From the NCBI GenBank assembly GCA_028564925.1, contig CM053029.1, forward strand, positions 295,221,168 through 295,285,167: 64,000 bases of DNA. The letters are read 5' to 3'. Origin of the DNA: Lithobates sylvaticus. Its lineage: Eukaryota; Chordata; Amphibia; Anura; Ranidae. The notes under the pieces were generated by a model. That model was not told where the DNA came from. It saw only the letters and a program-made list of their open reading frames with translations, and searched no databases. The position numbers and the translations under genes were made by a program. How positions within the stretch are numbered: the first letter of the stretch is position 1; each line of letters opens with the position of its first letter. This document shows positions 45,701 to 54,437 of this stretch, one piece after another.

Positions 45701-45975
45701 CAGACTTGGACACCTTTCCCACCGAAAATCCTCTGGCTTACTGGGTCCTGAGGATGGATCACTGGCCAGAGCTTGCACAGTATGCAATTGAGCTACTGGC
45801 CTGTCCTGCCTCCAGCGTTCTTTCCGAACGCACATTCAGTGCTGCTGGAGGATTTGTGACTGATCATAGGGTGCGCCTGTCCACCGCCTCGGTTGATCGA
45901 CTGACATTCATCAAAATGAATCAGTCTTGGATCACCACCAGCTACCAGGCACCTGAGGCGGATATAACCGAATAA
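42748..45975 (+). CDS. hAT transposase, BED zinc finger, uninterrupted
   Basis: 1075 residues without internal stop. The N-terminus is basic (GRGRGRGRG) and then acidic/Ser-rich. A BED-type zinc finger lies at about residues 222-275 with C242, C245, H266 and H271 (ICNICLKRI to HMATCH). The RNase H-like core has D436 in ITADSWSS, D571 in VSDNGTNL, CMAH (C590, H593) and the catalytic glutamate E1027 in SVLSERTFSAAGG, inside the C-terminal hAT dimerisation domain. An acidic run lies near residue 775. The ATG follows the tandem array by 12 bp. The intact frame and complete catalytic set suggest a recently active, possibly functional transposase that could also mobilise the fold-back at 6286-9074 (inferred). 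Confidence 0.96.
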   Translation: MAGRPPRGGRACRAKNTGQAGSVSSGRGRGRGRGRASSSARGHGTRASLFSAAGHVEPHHAEGLVEWMTKPSSSSSSSLTQAQGTDRASSATPSLDPPCPPEESPELFEHSVGYMLQEDAQRFEGSDDDTQLEESGSTVPPAAAYCQVCSSGEEGGDDEVTDSTWVPQGREDEEEDEEEEDAASHVQRGRMPPGGQVEASTATVQHRRAPPVQGAASARYQKSSLVWAFFETSAADRTTAICNICLKRISRGQNISRLGTTSMTRHMATCHAARWQAHIKDPHQRTKRTSPCSSSAGISIPTTPSVLSESCSERTEGVEFGVSQPSTCSTPTSECSRQISLPQLLDRRKKYTPSHPHAQRLNASLAKLLALQLLPFQLVDSAPFREFVQCAVPQWQVPKRHFFSRKAIPSLYRHVEGNVHASLDRAVSGKVHITADSWSSRHGQGRYLSFTAHWVTLLAAGRDAGQGAVVLEVVPPPRLQNATTATGCDTPLSSTPSSSSSSSALSLEPAVLRRRTRGYASTQAKRCHAVLALVCLGDRSHTGPEVLAALQGQVERWLTPRQLKPGMVVSDNGTNLLSALRQGQLTHVPCMAHVLNLVVQRFLGRFPGLQDVLRQARKVCVHFRRSYNASARLTELQKELNLPKNRLISDMPTRWNSTLAMLQRLHTQQRAINEYLCDYGTRTGSGELGFFSPRQWSMIRDACTVLSPFEEATRMVSSDSACISDTVPLVHLLEHTLRGIMDRALEAEQRQEEEDFLASQGPLYPDSVPSVPPITQEEDEEEEEEEEEEDCVSMEVEPGTQHQQQQSFRDDVQSQQASGLVRGWEEVAGDHVILSDPEDSGPNASANLRCMASLILQSLRKDPRVLRIKERDHYWLATLLDPRYKGKVADLILPSQREQRMRHLREALQKGLCNAFPETGRLQTPGPGRRVAEASVSGRRSGGEGGRLTDAFRQFFSPQPQGMIGSSNHRQRLIYMVQEYLGARSDLDTFPTENPLAYWVLRMDHWPELAQYAIELLACPASSVLSERTFSAAGGFVTDHRVRLSTASVDRLTFIKMNQSWITTSYQAPEADITE

Positions 45976-46080
45976 TTTTTAATGTCACATCCCTTCAAGA
46001 CTGCCTATGCTGATGCTGAGTGACTGTCCTCTTATGTTCACTGACTATCCTCTTCCTCCTCCTCAATGATCCATGCCACA

Positions 46081-47290
46081 GCACCAGTGCCTAAGGCACA
46101 ATTTTTCAGCCCCTGTTTAACAGGGGCGTGTACTTACAATTTTTAAAAAAAATGCTTCGCAACACGTGTGACTGCTGTGCTCCAAGTACAGTCTCTGTGA
46201 GGGCCGTGTTGCAGTGTTGTGGCACCAGCACCAGTGCCTAAGGCACAATTTTTCAGCCCCTGTTTAACAGGGGCGTGTACTTACAATTTTTTAAAAAAAT
46301 GCTTCGCAACACGTGTGACTGCTGTGCTCCAAGTACAGTCTCTGTGAGGGCCGTGTTGCAGTGTTGTGGCACCAGCACCAGTGCCTAAGGCACAATTTTT
46401 CAGCCCCTGTTTAACAGGGCGTGTACTTACAATTTTTAAAAAAATGCTTCGCAACACGTGTGACTGCTGTGCTCCAAGTACAGTCTCTGTGAGGGCCGTG
46501 TTGCAGTGTTGTGGCACCAGCACCAGTGCCTAAGGCACAATTTTTCAGCCCCTGTTTAACAGGGGCGTGTACTTACAATTTTTTAAAAAAATGCTTCGCA
46601 ACACGTGTGACTGCTGTGCTCCAAGTACAGTATCTGTGAGGGCCGGTTGCAGTGTTGTGGCACCAGCACCAGTGCCTAAGGCACAATTTTTCAGCCCCTG
46701 TTTAACAGGGGCGTGTACTTACAATTTTTTAAAAAAAAGCTTCGCAACACGTGTGACTGCTGTGCTCCAAGTACAGTCTCTGTGAGGGCCGTGTTGCAGT
46801 GTTGTGGCACCAGCACCAGTGCCTAAGGCACAATTTTTCAGCCCCTGTTTAACAGGGGCGTGTACTTACAATTTTTTAAAAAAATGCTTCGCAACACGTG
46901 TGACTGCTGTGCTCCAAGTACAGTCTCTGTGAGGGCCGTGTTGCAGTGTTGTGGCACCAGCACCAGTGCCTAAGGCACAATTTTTTCAGCCCCTGTTTAA
47001 CAGGGGCGTGTACTTACAATTTTTTAAAAAAATGCTTCGCAACACGTGTGACTGCTGTGCTCCAAGTACAGTATCTGTGAGGGCCGGTTGCAGTGTTGTG
47101 GCACCAGCACCAGTGCCTAAGGCACAATTTTTCAGCCCCTTTTAACAGGGGCGTGTACTTACAATTTTTTAAAAAAATGCTTCGCAACACGTGTGACTGC
47201 TGTGCTCCAAGTACAGTCTCTGTGAGGGGTTGCAGTGTTGTGGCACCAGCACCAGTGCCTAAGGCACAATTTTTCAGCCCCTGTTTAACA
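46081..47290 (+). repeat. Tandem array of ~147-bp units in the hAT 3' region
   Basis: About eight copies of a unit beginning GCACCAGTGCCTAAGGCAC and including CCCTGTTTAACAGGGGCGTG (a hairpin) and CGCAACACGTGTGACTGC. Spacing is 145-147 bp. It starts about 105 bp after the transposase stop. Confidence 0.95.
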
Positions 47291-47299
47291 GGGGCGGGT

Positions 47300-47790
47300 A
47301 ATTACAAATCTTGATCTAATAGTTCACAGCAGGGCCCATTCCTGCGCCCACCAAGAGTAACTATGAGGGCCTGCAGTCTTGTGGCAACACCGTCCACCAC
47401 CACCGCCAAAGGCCCAATTTTTCTGCCCTGTTCATCAGGTGCTTGCAATTACAAATCTTGATCTAATAACTCACAGCAGGGCCCATTCCTGCGCCCACCA
47501 AGAGTAACTATGAGGGCCTACAGTCTTGTGGCAACACCGTCCACCACCACCGCCAAAGGCCCAAATTTTTCTGCCCTGTTCATCAGGTGCTTGCAATTAC
47601 AAATCTTGATCTAATAACTCACAGCAGGGCCCATTCCTGCGCCCACCAAGAGTAACTGTGAGAGCTTACAGTCTTGTGGCAAAACCGTCCACCACCACCA
47701 CCACCACCACCCCCAATTTTTCTGCCCTGTTCAACAGGTGCATGCAATTACAAATCTTGATCTATTAACTCACAGCAGGGCCCATTCCTG
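47300..47790 (+). repeat. Second 3' tandem array, ~145-bp units
   Basis: About three and a half copies containing CAAATCTTGATCTAATAACT, CAGGGCCCATTCCTGCGC and CCGTCCACCACCACC. Related in layout, not in sequence, to the preceding array. Confidence 0.9.
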
Positions 47791-48657
47791 TGCCCACCAG
47801 TCTTGTGGCTACACCAACATCTAATAGGGCAAATTTCTGCAGAGTATATACGCCAGGCCCCTACTTTCAAACATCCAACTTACAAACGACTCCTACTTGC
47901 AAATGGAAAGAGAAAACAGGAAGTGAGAGGAAATCTACCCCTAGGAAGGGAAATTCTATCCTGTTAGATTTAATTTGGGAAAAAGGTATCTCCTCTCTAC
48001 TGATACTTTATCACCAATCCTTGTTTCAATTAAAACCCCACTTTTCCAAAAACATTTGTCATTGGGACGGAAAGTGAGGTGACATGTTCTGAACAGATGT
48101 GCAAAGACAGCAAATGTTACAGGGGTGATAACCCCTCCCTATGTTCTCCAAAAAGCTTAAAAATAGATTTTTTTGGGATGGAGCTACACTTCATAATGTA
48201 CCTGTTCAGATTCTACTTAAGATCAAACCTAAAGCCGCAAGTGGTTTTAAATGGCTTCTTTTTTTCCTTTACAAATGTCATTTTGTGCAAGGACAGTTCT
48301 AAACACGGGAAACACATGCCACTTCACAGGCATACTTTGGACACCCCCCAGGTACCATATTTAAAGGAAAATGTCACTTTTTTTTTTTCACTTTATGCAT
48401 CATTAAAATGACTGCTCCCGAAAAAACGTTAGTTTTTAAAAGTTCTTTTTGCATTGATATATGTCCCCTGGGGCAGGACCCGGGTCCCCAAACCTGTTTT
48501 ATGACATTAACATGCATATTGGCCGTTGTAATTAGCACTTTTGATTTCGAACGTTCGCGTCCATTATAACGTATAGGGTTCGAAAATTCGCGCGAACTTT
48601 CGGTCCGTTCGAAGGTTCTGGTTCGAACCGAACCCGGGGGTGTTCGGCTCATCCCTA

Positions 48658-49675
48658 TCCCGGCCCCCCCCTCCCAAATCTCCCTTCCCTCCCCCGCCCT
48701 CTCCCTCCCAGCCCCCCCCTCCGGCCCCCCCCTCTACCCCCCCCTCCTTCCCCTTTCTGGGTCTCTGGGTTAAGGGGTGCCATCCTATCTTGGCCTCCCC
48801 CGAACCCATGATCTCTGGAGAGGCAGGATTCTGAGCCCGCCCTTGCATACCCACCCACCCGCCCGGACCCCGCCGAGCGTACCCGGGCGGGTAGGCACCC
48901 CGTTGGAACTTAACCCCCCCCCCGAACCCCCCGCCTCTCTGTCGCCTGCCCACTGGATTTTAACTCATTTCTTCCCACCCCGGGAGGTCGGGGATAGGAA
49001 TATCGAGTTTCCTACAGAACTCGGTCAGCTCCTCAGGGTGTCTCAATATGGCCGAACGGCCCTCTTTTGTGCCAATCAAGCATGCCGGGAACCCCCAGTT
49101 GTATTTAATGTTGTTGTTTCGAAGAGTCTCTAGTAGGGGCCTCTGCCACCTTCTCCTCTCGAGGGTCCTGGTTGATAGGTCGGCATAGATCTGGATTTCA
49201 GCTTCTTCAAACTTAATAGGTGTCTTTCCTCTGATCTTTTGCCGTAATTCCTCCTTATCTTTGAAGTGGCTGAATCGGATTATAACGTCTCTGGTTCTGC
49301 CTGACTCTAACCTATCTGCTCTCCCGATCCTGTGTATTCTTTCTATTTTGGGGAACTGATCTTCACTTATTCCCATTATAGGGGCAAAGATCTTCTTGAT
49401 TGTTGACTCCAGATCTTTCCCTCTGCGTTCGGGGATGGCTCGGACTCTCAGGTTTAGCCTCCTGTCTCGATTTTCCTGATCTTCAATTTTGAATAGGGTG
49501 TCTCTCTGGTGTATTTGAATCTTCTTAAGTTGTGACCTTAAGTCTAGGATTTCTTGGTCCGTGTTGTCGGCCCTCTTCTCTATTCCCTCCACCCTGTTTA
49601 ACAAGTGGCCCATGTCTTCTCTTATTTTGCTGACTTCCGTTTTAAACACATTTTCTGTTTGTCCAATACTCCTGT
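48658..49675 (-). pseudogene. L1-like LINE ORF1 and ORF1-ORF2 spacer, 5'-truncated
   Basis: The minus-strand frame ending at 48960 encodes a coiled coil (NRVEGIEKR, DLRSQLKKIQ), an RRM-like domain (NRDRRLNLRVRAIPE, IERIHRIGR, RDVIIRFSHF) and a C-terminal domain (IQIYADLSTRTLERRR), the L1 ORF1p layout of a trimeric RNA-binding chaperone. The first residues of the open frame (beyond about 49675) look like flanking DNA, so the LINE is 5'-truncated. 48658-48959 is a very C-rich spacer that should lead into ORF2, which resumes at 36313 on the other side of the hAT. Confidence 0.88.
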
Positions 49676-50312
49676 GGACAGCAATATAACCTGAAGATGA
49701 ATGACTTCCTGTGTCCCTCAAAGGAGGAGCACAATGCATTGGTAGAAGAGCACTAGAACATCAAGACTGTTCACAAATACTTGAGAAAATATTGACTAAA
49801 CAAAACCGTATTGTGGCATATGTAGAATAGCACTGGAACATTGAGGCTGTTCACAAACACTCAAAAAACAATGACTAAACAAAACTGCATTTTGGCACAT
49901 ATACAAGTGGAAAATTAATATCCTTAAATATACTGTGTATCTGTTAAGGTTGTAGGTAGGTGACAAATTATTCAGCTTTTGTGGAAATACGAATACTCAT
50001 AGGTAATTGGACTAAACATGATCTCTACCCAAGAAGATCTTTATGATCCATGTTGGGCAGCAACAATGACCTATATGTTTTCTGAATGACAGCTCAGAAA
50101 GAGCTGAGGCCCTACAAAGCTAAATATGGTACAAAGGACAAGGCAGTCACTAAATATTGAGGCAAATCAATCTACCACTATGTAATGTATATATTAGACA
50201 TAAGACCAGTGCCCAATTTCTATGTATATATGAAGGCCAGAATGATGTCCCATGACTCAGTCTGTACAAAAAATCCCTGGGTATAAAGCCCCTGGTAAGA
50301 TTTTTTCCAAGA
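49676..50312. other. No gene; contains an ~80-bp tandem duplication
   Basis: 49742-49821 and 49822-49902 are diverged tandem copies sharing AGCACT, CTGTTCACAAA, TTGACTAAACAAAAC and TTGGCA segments. The remainder is unrecognised. Confidence 0.6.
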
Positions 50313-50316
50313 TTAA

Positions 50317-50772
50317 AGAGGGACTGTACCTGAATTTTTTTTTAAAAAAGCCAGCAGCTACAAATACTGCAGCTGCTGACTTTTAATAAATGGACAATTA
50401 CCTGTCACAGGTTCCAGCGATGTCGGCAGCAGAGGCCGATCAATCGCTCGGCTCTCTGCTGCTGCCGGCGTCATTCTCGGTGAGGGAATCAGGAAGTGAA
50501 GCGCTGCGGCTTCACTTCCCGGTTCCCTACAGCGCATGCGCGAGTCGCGCAGCGCAATGAGAAGCGTCCGTGCTGTCTGCTGGGACCCGTGTGTGTCCCG
50601 GCAGACAGCGCGCCGGGACAGGAATTGGCATAGACTCCCGTGGGAGTTTATGCCCAGAAGTGGGTGTAAATACCTGTCTTAGACAGGTATCTGCACCCCC
50701 CTCCCCCCTGAAAGGTGCCAAATGTGACACCGGAGGGGGGGGAAGGGTTCCGATGAGTGGAAGTTCCACTTT
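50317..50772. mobile_element. MITE with GC-rich hairpins (TTAA-type, probable)
   Basis: Follows TTAA (50313-50316) with AGAGGGACTGTACC and ends near GGAAGTTCCACTTTA. Internal inverted repeats: GGCAGCAGAGGCCGA, CTGTCTGCTGGGAC / GTCCCGGCAGACAG and TACCTGTCTTAGACAGGTA. A diverged second copy lies in a Harbinger intron (about 56125-56400). The right limit and superfamily are less certain. Confidence 0.6.
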
Positions 50773-51033
50773 AGGGTGGAATACCATCATGAAAGTTTTG
50801 ACCAGGAAACACAGGGAACAAAAATATATGTCAACTAATGGGGATAATATGGTGTTTATTGGGATCCATGTTCTACCTGACACTGAGTGTGACGTAAAGC
50901 TTGATTCCCAAAAACACATTGAAGCATGAGTTCACATATATATTTCTTCTTGTGCCTGGGCCATAGCGGTGATAGGTGTCCAAGTATGCAGCACCAACTG
51001 TAAATGCCTTATGGTGTACTGCATGTAGCCTTA

Positions 51034-51240
51034 TGCCGCGTACACACCAAGGGACTATCCCGCGGGATTATCCGCTGGACCGAAGTCCAGCGGATAATCC
51101 CCTCGTGTGTGGGCGCCGGCGGACTTTTTTTGGCCAAAGTACGGCGGACTAAAGTTTCAAGTTTTGTTCTCAAATTATCCGCTGGACTTGGCAGTCCAGC
51201 GGATAATCCGGTCGTGTGTAGTATGGTCCGGCGTACCAAA
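51034..51240 (+). repeat. Harbinger left terminal and subterminal repeats
   Basis: The terminus is followed by three inverted motifs built on TTATCCGCTGGAC / GTCCAGCGGATAA. It matches the right end of the fold-back at 18331-20912. These are likely transposase or Myb binding sites (inferred). Confidence 0.75.
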
Positions 51241-51474
51241 AAGGACGCATGCTCAGTAGCTATTATGTCACGGACTCGCTCGGTCTGGTAAAACTAGCCT
51301 TCGTTTTGAAGCTCGCACAATCGTCACGCTGCTGAATTTTTTTTTTTTTTTTTTTTCTGACAGCGGGATTTGTATGTTATCGTACTTGAAGAATGATTTT
51401 GCCTTGCTGCTTGTATATTCACGCAGAGTACTCCCGAACGTTTTTTCTTCAGCATTCTTTAGTGAAGTTATATA

Positions 51475-51476
51475 TT

Positions 51477-51509
<33 letters not shown>

Positions 51510-51518
51510 ATATCTCTA

Positions 51519-51590
<72 letters not shown>

Positions 51591-51739
51591 TATAGATAGA
51601 TATAGATATCCAAATCACCAAATGAAAAATATATCTATATTTCTCAATAAGCCCAAAAAAATATATATCGATATCTACATATATATATATATATATATAT
51701 ATTAATATATATAGATATATAGATCTATACGTGTATATA

Positions 51740-51811
<72 letters not shown>

Positions 51812-51835
51812 GTACATATATCTCTATATAGATAT
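51475..51835. repeat. (TA)n / (GATA)-like microsatellite region
   Basis: Long TA runs interrupted by TATCTATATCTCTATC and TAGATATAGATAGATAT segments. Read-through creates spurious IYIY proteins. Confidence 0.95.
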
Positions 51836-52270
51836 TTTTTATTATTTGTTGGTTATCAAAAGGATTAGTTATTACACATGATACAATTGTGGAGTCAGCA
51901 GAGCTTGCCCTTAATTCAGATCTTAACCCTCACCTTTCCAGCGACTGCACTTGCAGTTCCATTGAAGTTGCACTTTACACTTGTATTGTCAAATGAATGT
52001 TTAGACATGTACCTGCCTACTCCTAAAGAAACTATGTTTTTGAATAACAAGCACGTATATCATTATTTGATGAAAATTAAATGACCATTTATTCTGGTTA
52101 AAACAAACAAGGCAAAACAAAATAGGAAGGCAACACTGGAGCCACTTGTAGATTTTGTGAAGACTTTTTGCCCCAACGGCAGACACCAAGTTTGTGAAGC
52201 CAAAAATTAAGCTTGGGCACATTTCATCCAATATAGGGAGCACAAGAAGATTGACCAGGAATCAGACAGA

Positions 52271-52436
52271 CCAGGAACAGCAGCAGATGACATCTATGTC
52301 CCCAAGCTGTGGCACTACAACAGCCTGTGTCTTCTGTGAGACCAGACTGAAGCCAGGCAATCACTTCCGACTCTTCCCACCACGCTGCCCTGCACTCTTC
52401 CCTGCAGTCTTCCCTGCACGCTTCCTTGGAGGCTGA
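52271..52436 (+). pseudogene. Inverted duplicate of the MADF exon segment, overlapping the gene's 3' end
   Basis: On the plus strand this reads AADDIYVPKLWHYNSL, a stop, then DQTEARQS, the counterpart of AAENVYVPKLWYYNQL and DQMEPRQS in the minus-strand exon (53490-53335). The TTCCCTSCA repeats that follow are shared too. The last 26 or so codons of the MADF gene are read from the strand opposite this copy. Confidence 0.78.
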
Positions 52437-53743
52437 CTTGTGGTAGGAGGAGGAGTAGGAGGAGGAGGAGGAGGAGAAGAAGGAAGACGAGGAGGAGGAG
52501 GAGGAGAAGTTGGTGTCGGGCCTTCATGGGTCAGGCGGGTGGATTCTCGTAATTCACCCCTCAAACCCCCCCTAATTGCCTCAGAAATGAGGCCCTCACA
52601 CAGGTGCCGTTGGCCCCTCTCCATTTCCAGCAACCTGCTGGACAAGTAGCTGGCATAGGCCTCTTCTGGAAGGGGGGGTTTGTCGAGAATCGCACTCGCC
52701 TTCCGAATCAGTTGGAGTGATTCCTCCTCAACAATGGTCATCCTCCTGGGCCTTCTTGGGGGTAAGGGCAGGGGTGGAGGTAGACTTCTTCTTAATTGGG
52801 TCTGGCTGTCACTCTGGCTCGTGCTGGGCCCAGCCACCTCCTGGCTCTCGCTGGTCATGTCCTCCTCCTCCATACCACTTGTCCCGGCATCATCCTGGGT
52901 CAGCTCATCCTGTGTGCAAATAAAAACAAAAATCAAACACCTGTTTTGTGGTTTCTGGCCTCCTCAATCATCCAATTGTAAACTTAGGAACGAGCATCTA
53001 AATTTTCCAAAAGATCCAAAAGGCTATCATTTGGACCCCTGCATTTTCCAAGCAGATCACCAATGTTGTCTAACGCTTTTTTTGCCACTACTGGATGTAT
53101 GTATACACTATATATGTATCGATATGTTGCACCAACACTTTTTAGAAGTGTGCTGAATTTTTGTCAGTTTTTTTCACAATTCTGAGTTCAGGGTGTTAAT
53201 TGTTTCACATTTTAACGTTTACAGCATTAATATTCACACAATCACAATTTAGGCTACTAAATATATACCTGGCTCCAGCTGGGCGCATCAGCCTGCTCCA
53301 AGGTGGAGGGGTCTTCTCCTTCCGTGGAAGCCTCAGCTGGGGTGGAGGGAAGAGTGGAGGGAAGAGTGGAGGGAAGGGTGGACAGTGATTGCCTGGGTTC
53401 CATCTGGTCACCTATAAAAGTCAGTTGGTTGTAGTACCACAGCTTGGGTACATAAACATTCTCTGCTGCTGCTCCTGATCTGACTGATTCCTCAATCTTC
53501 TTGCGCTCCCGCTTGTACATGTGCCTTAAACTTGCAATTCTGGCTTCCACAAACTTTGGTGTTTGCGTTGGGGACTTGAGTCTTCACAAAAGCCACAAGT
53601 GGCCCCAGTGTTGCCTTCCGGACATCCCTATTGCCATATAAAGGGTTCTTGAGCTGCCACAGGTTGGTATTTTTTCTGTACAGGGCAATGAATTCGGACA
53701 TGAACTGCTGGTCCTTGAATGGATTCAACTGGGGTGCTGACAT
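52361..53743 (-). CDS. MADF-domain protein carried by Harbinger (2 coding exons, one frameshift)
   Basis: Coding exon 53743-53269 starts MSAPQLNPFKDQQFMSEFIA. The MADF DNA-binding domain (about residues 8-95) shows FIALYRKNTNLWQLKNP, TQVPNAN, LRHMYKRERKKIEES and VYVPKLWYYNQL. One extra base near 53555 shifts the frame inside the domain. The donor AG/GTATAT (53268) and the acceptor at 52911-52910 keep phase 0 into exon 52909-52361, which is acidic, then Pro-rich, and ends in a basic tail PPRKRAGKTAGKS. A 5' leader exon seems to end at 54253 (GTAAGT donor) with the acceptor at 53753-53752. About 340 residues if in frame. Probably a sequence-specific DNA-binding cofactor of transposition (inferred). 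Confidence 0.85.
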
Positions 53744-53844
53744 GTTTGTTTCTGTTTTGTTAGTAATGGCAATACAAAAGACCAAAAACACAAATGTTAC
53801 TTAAAACGCACAACCAGTTTTTCATACCAAACATTACACAACAC

Positions 53845-54185
53845 ACCCACACACAGGCAGCAAACCCCTACACACAGGCAGCAACCCCACACACAGGCAG
53901 CAACCCCTACACACAGGCAGCAACCCCTACACACAGGCAGCAACCCCTACACACAGGCAGCAACCCCTACACACACACACCCCTACACACAGGCAGCAAC
54001 ACATACACACAGGCAGCAACCCCTACACACAGGCAGCAACCCCACACACAGGCAGCAACCCCTACACACAGGCAGCAACCCCTACACACAGGCAGCAACA
54101 CATCCACACAGGCAGCAACCCCTACACACAGGCAGCAACCCCTACACACAGGCAGCAACCCCTACACACAGGCAGCAACACACAC
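53845..54185. repeat. 20-bp minisatellite in the MADF 5' intron
   Basis: About 17 units of CACACAGGCAGCAACCCCTA with small variants. It lies between the inferred leader-exon donor (54252) and the acceptor (53752). The older Harbinger copy lacks the array at the corresponding place. Confidence 0.93.
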
Positions 54186-54252
54186 ATATCCTTAAAAAAT
54201 GCTGGCCCAAAACCCCAAAAAAACACAGTAATGCATCCTAGAAAACACTTAC

Positions 54253-54437
54253 CTTCGTACAGAGCGCTCGCTACTTCCGTTCGGGAACACGTGGGCCCCT
54301 CAAACAGCCTTATATACACTGCGCACGCGTCGAAGTCCGCCTGCGTCCTCCGCGTCGCCCGCCCATGACGTTCCTCCTGACGATTATTCCCCGCCCCGCT
54401 TCCCCTCGTTGCATTGTTGGTGAATAAATTCATGAAT
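54253..54437. promoter_or_regulatory. Bidirectional promoter between MADF and Myb-like genes
   Basis: On the minus strand TATATAAG lies at 54316-54309, followed about 55 nt later by an AAG/GTAAGT donor. Toward the plus strand there is a GC box CCCCGCCCC (54389-54397) and no clear TATA. A CACGTG E-box lies near 54290. Head-to-head genes would be co-expressed. Confidence 0.55.

Larger units (their letters stand above)
36315..48657 (+). mobile_element. hAT element with complete transposase frame, 12.3 kb
   Basis: The ends TAAGGATGGGCC and GGCTCATCCCTA are imperfect inverted repeats of the family also seen at 6286-9074. Each end also folds on itself (GGTGCTCGATGCGAACC with GGTTCGCATCGAGCACC at 36328-36363). 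In order it contains a TATA box, a 6 kb tandem array, a 1075-codon transposase and two 3' tandem arrays. It splits a LINE. The 8 bp either side (ATTATAGG and TCCCGGCC) do not match, so the usual hAT duplication is missing. Confidence 0.9.

Noticed and set aside
43297-45835. Many antisense frames within the hAT transposase gene
   Set aside because: Shadow frames of a GC-rich coding region; the sense frame has all domains.
53794-54195. 133-codon frame of HTGSNPYTQAAT repeats
   Set aside because: Read-through of the 20-bp intronic minisatellite.
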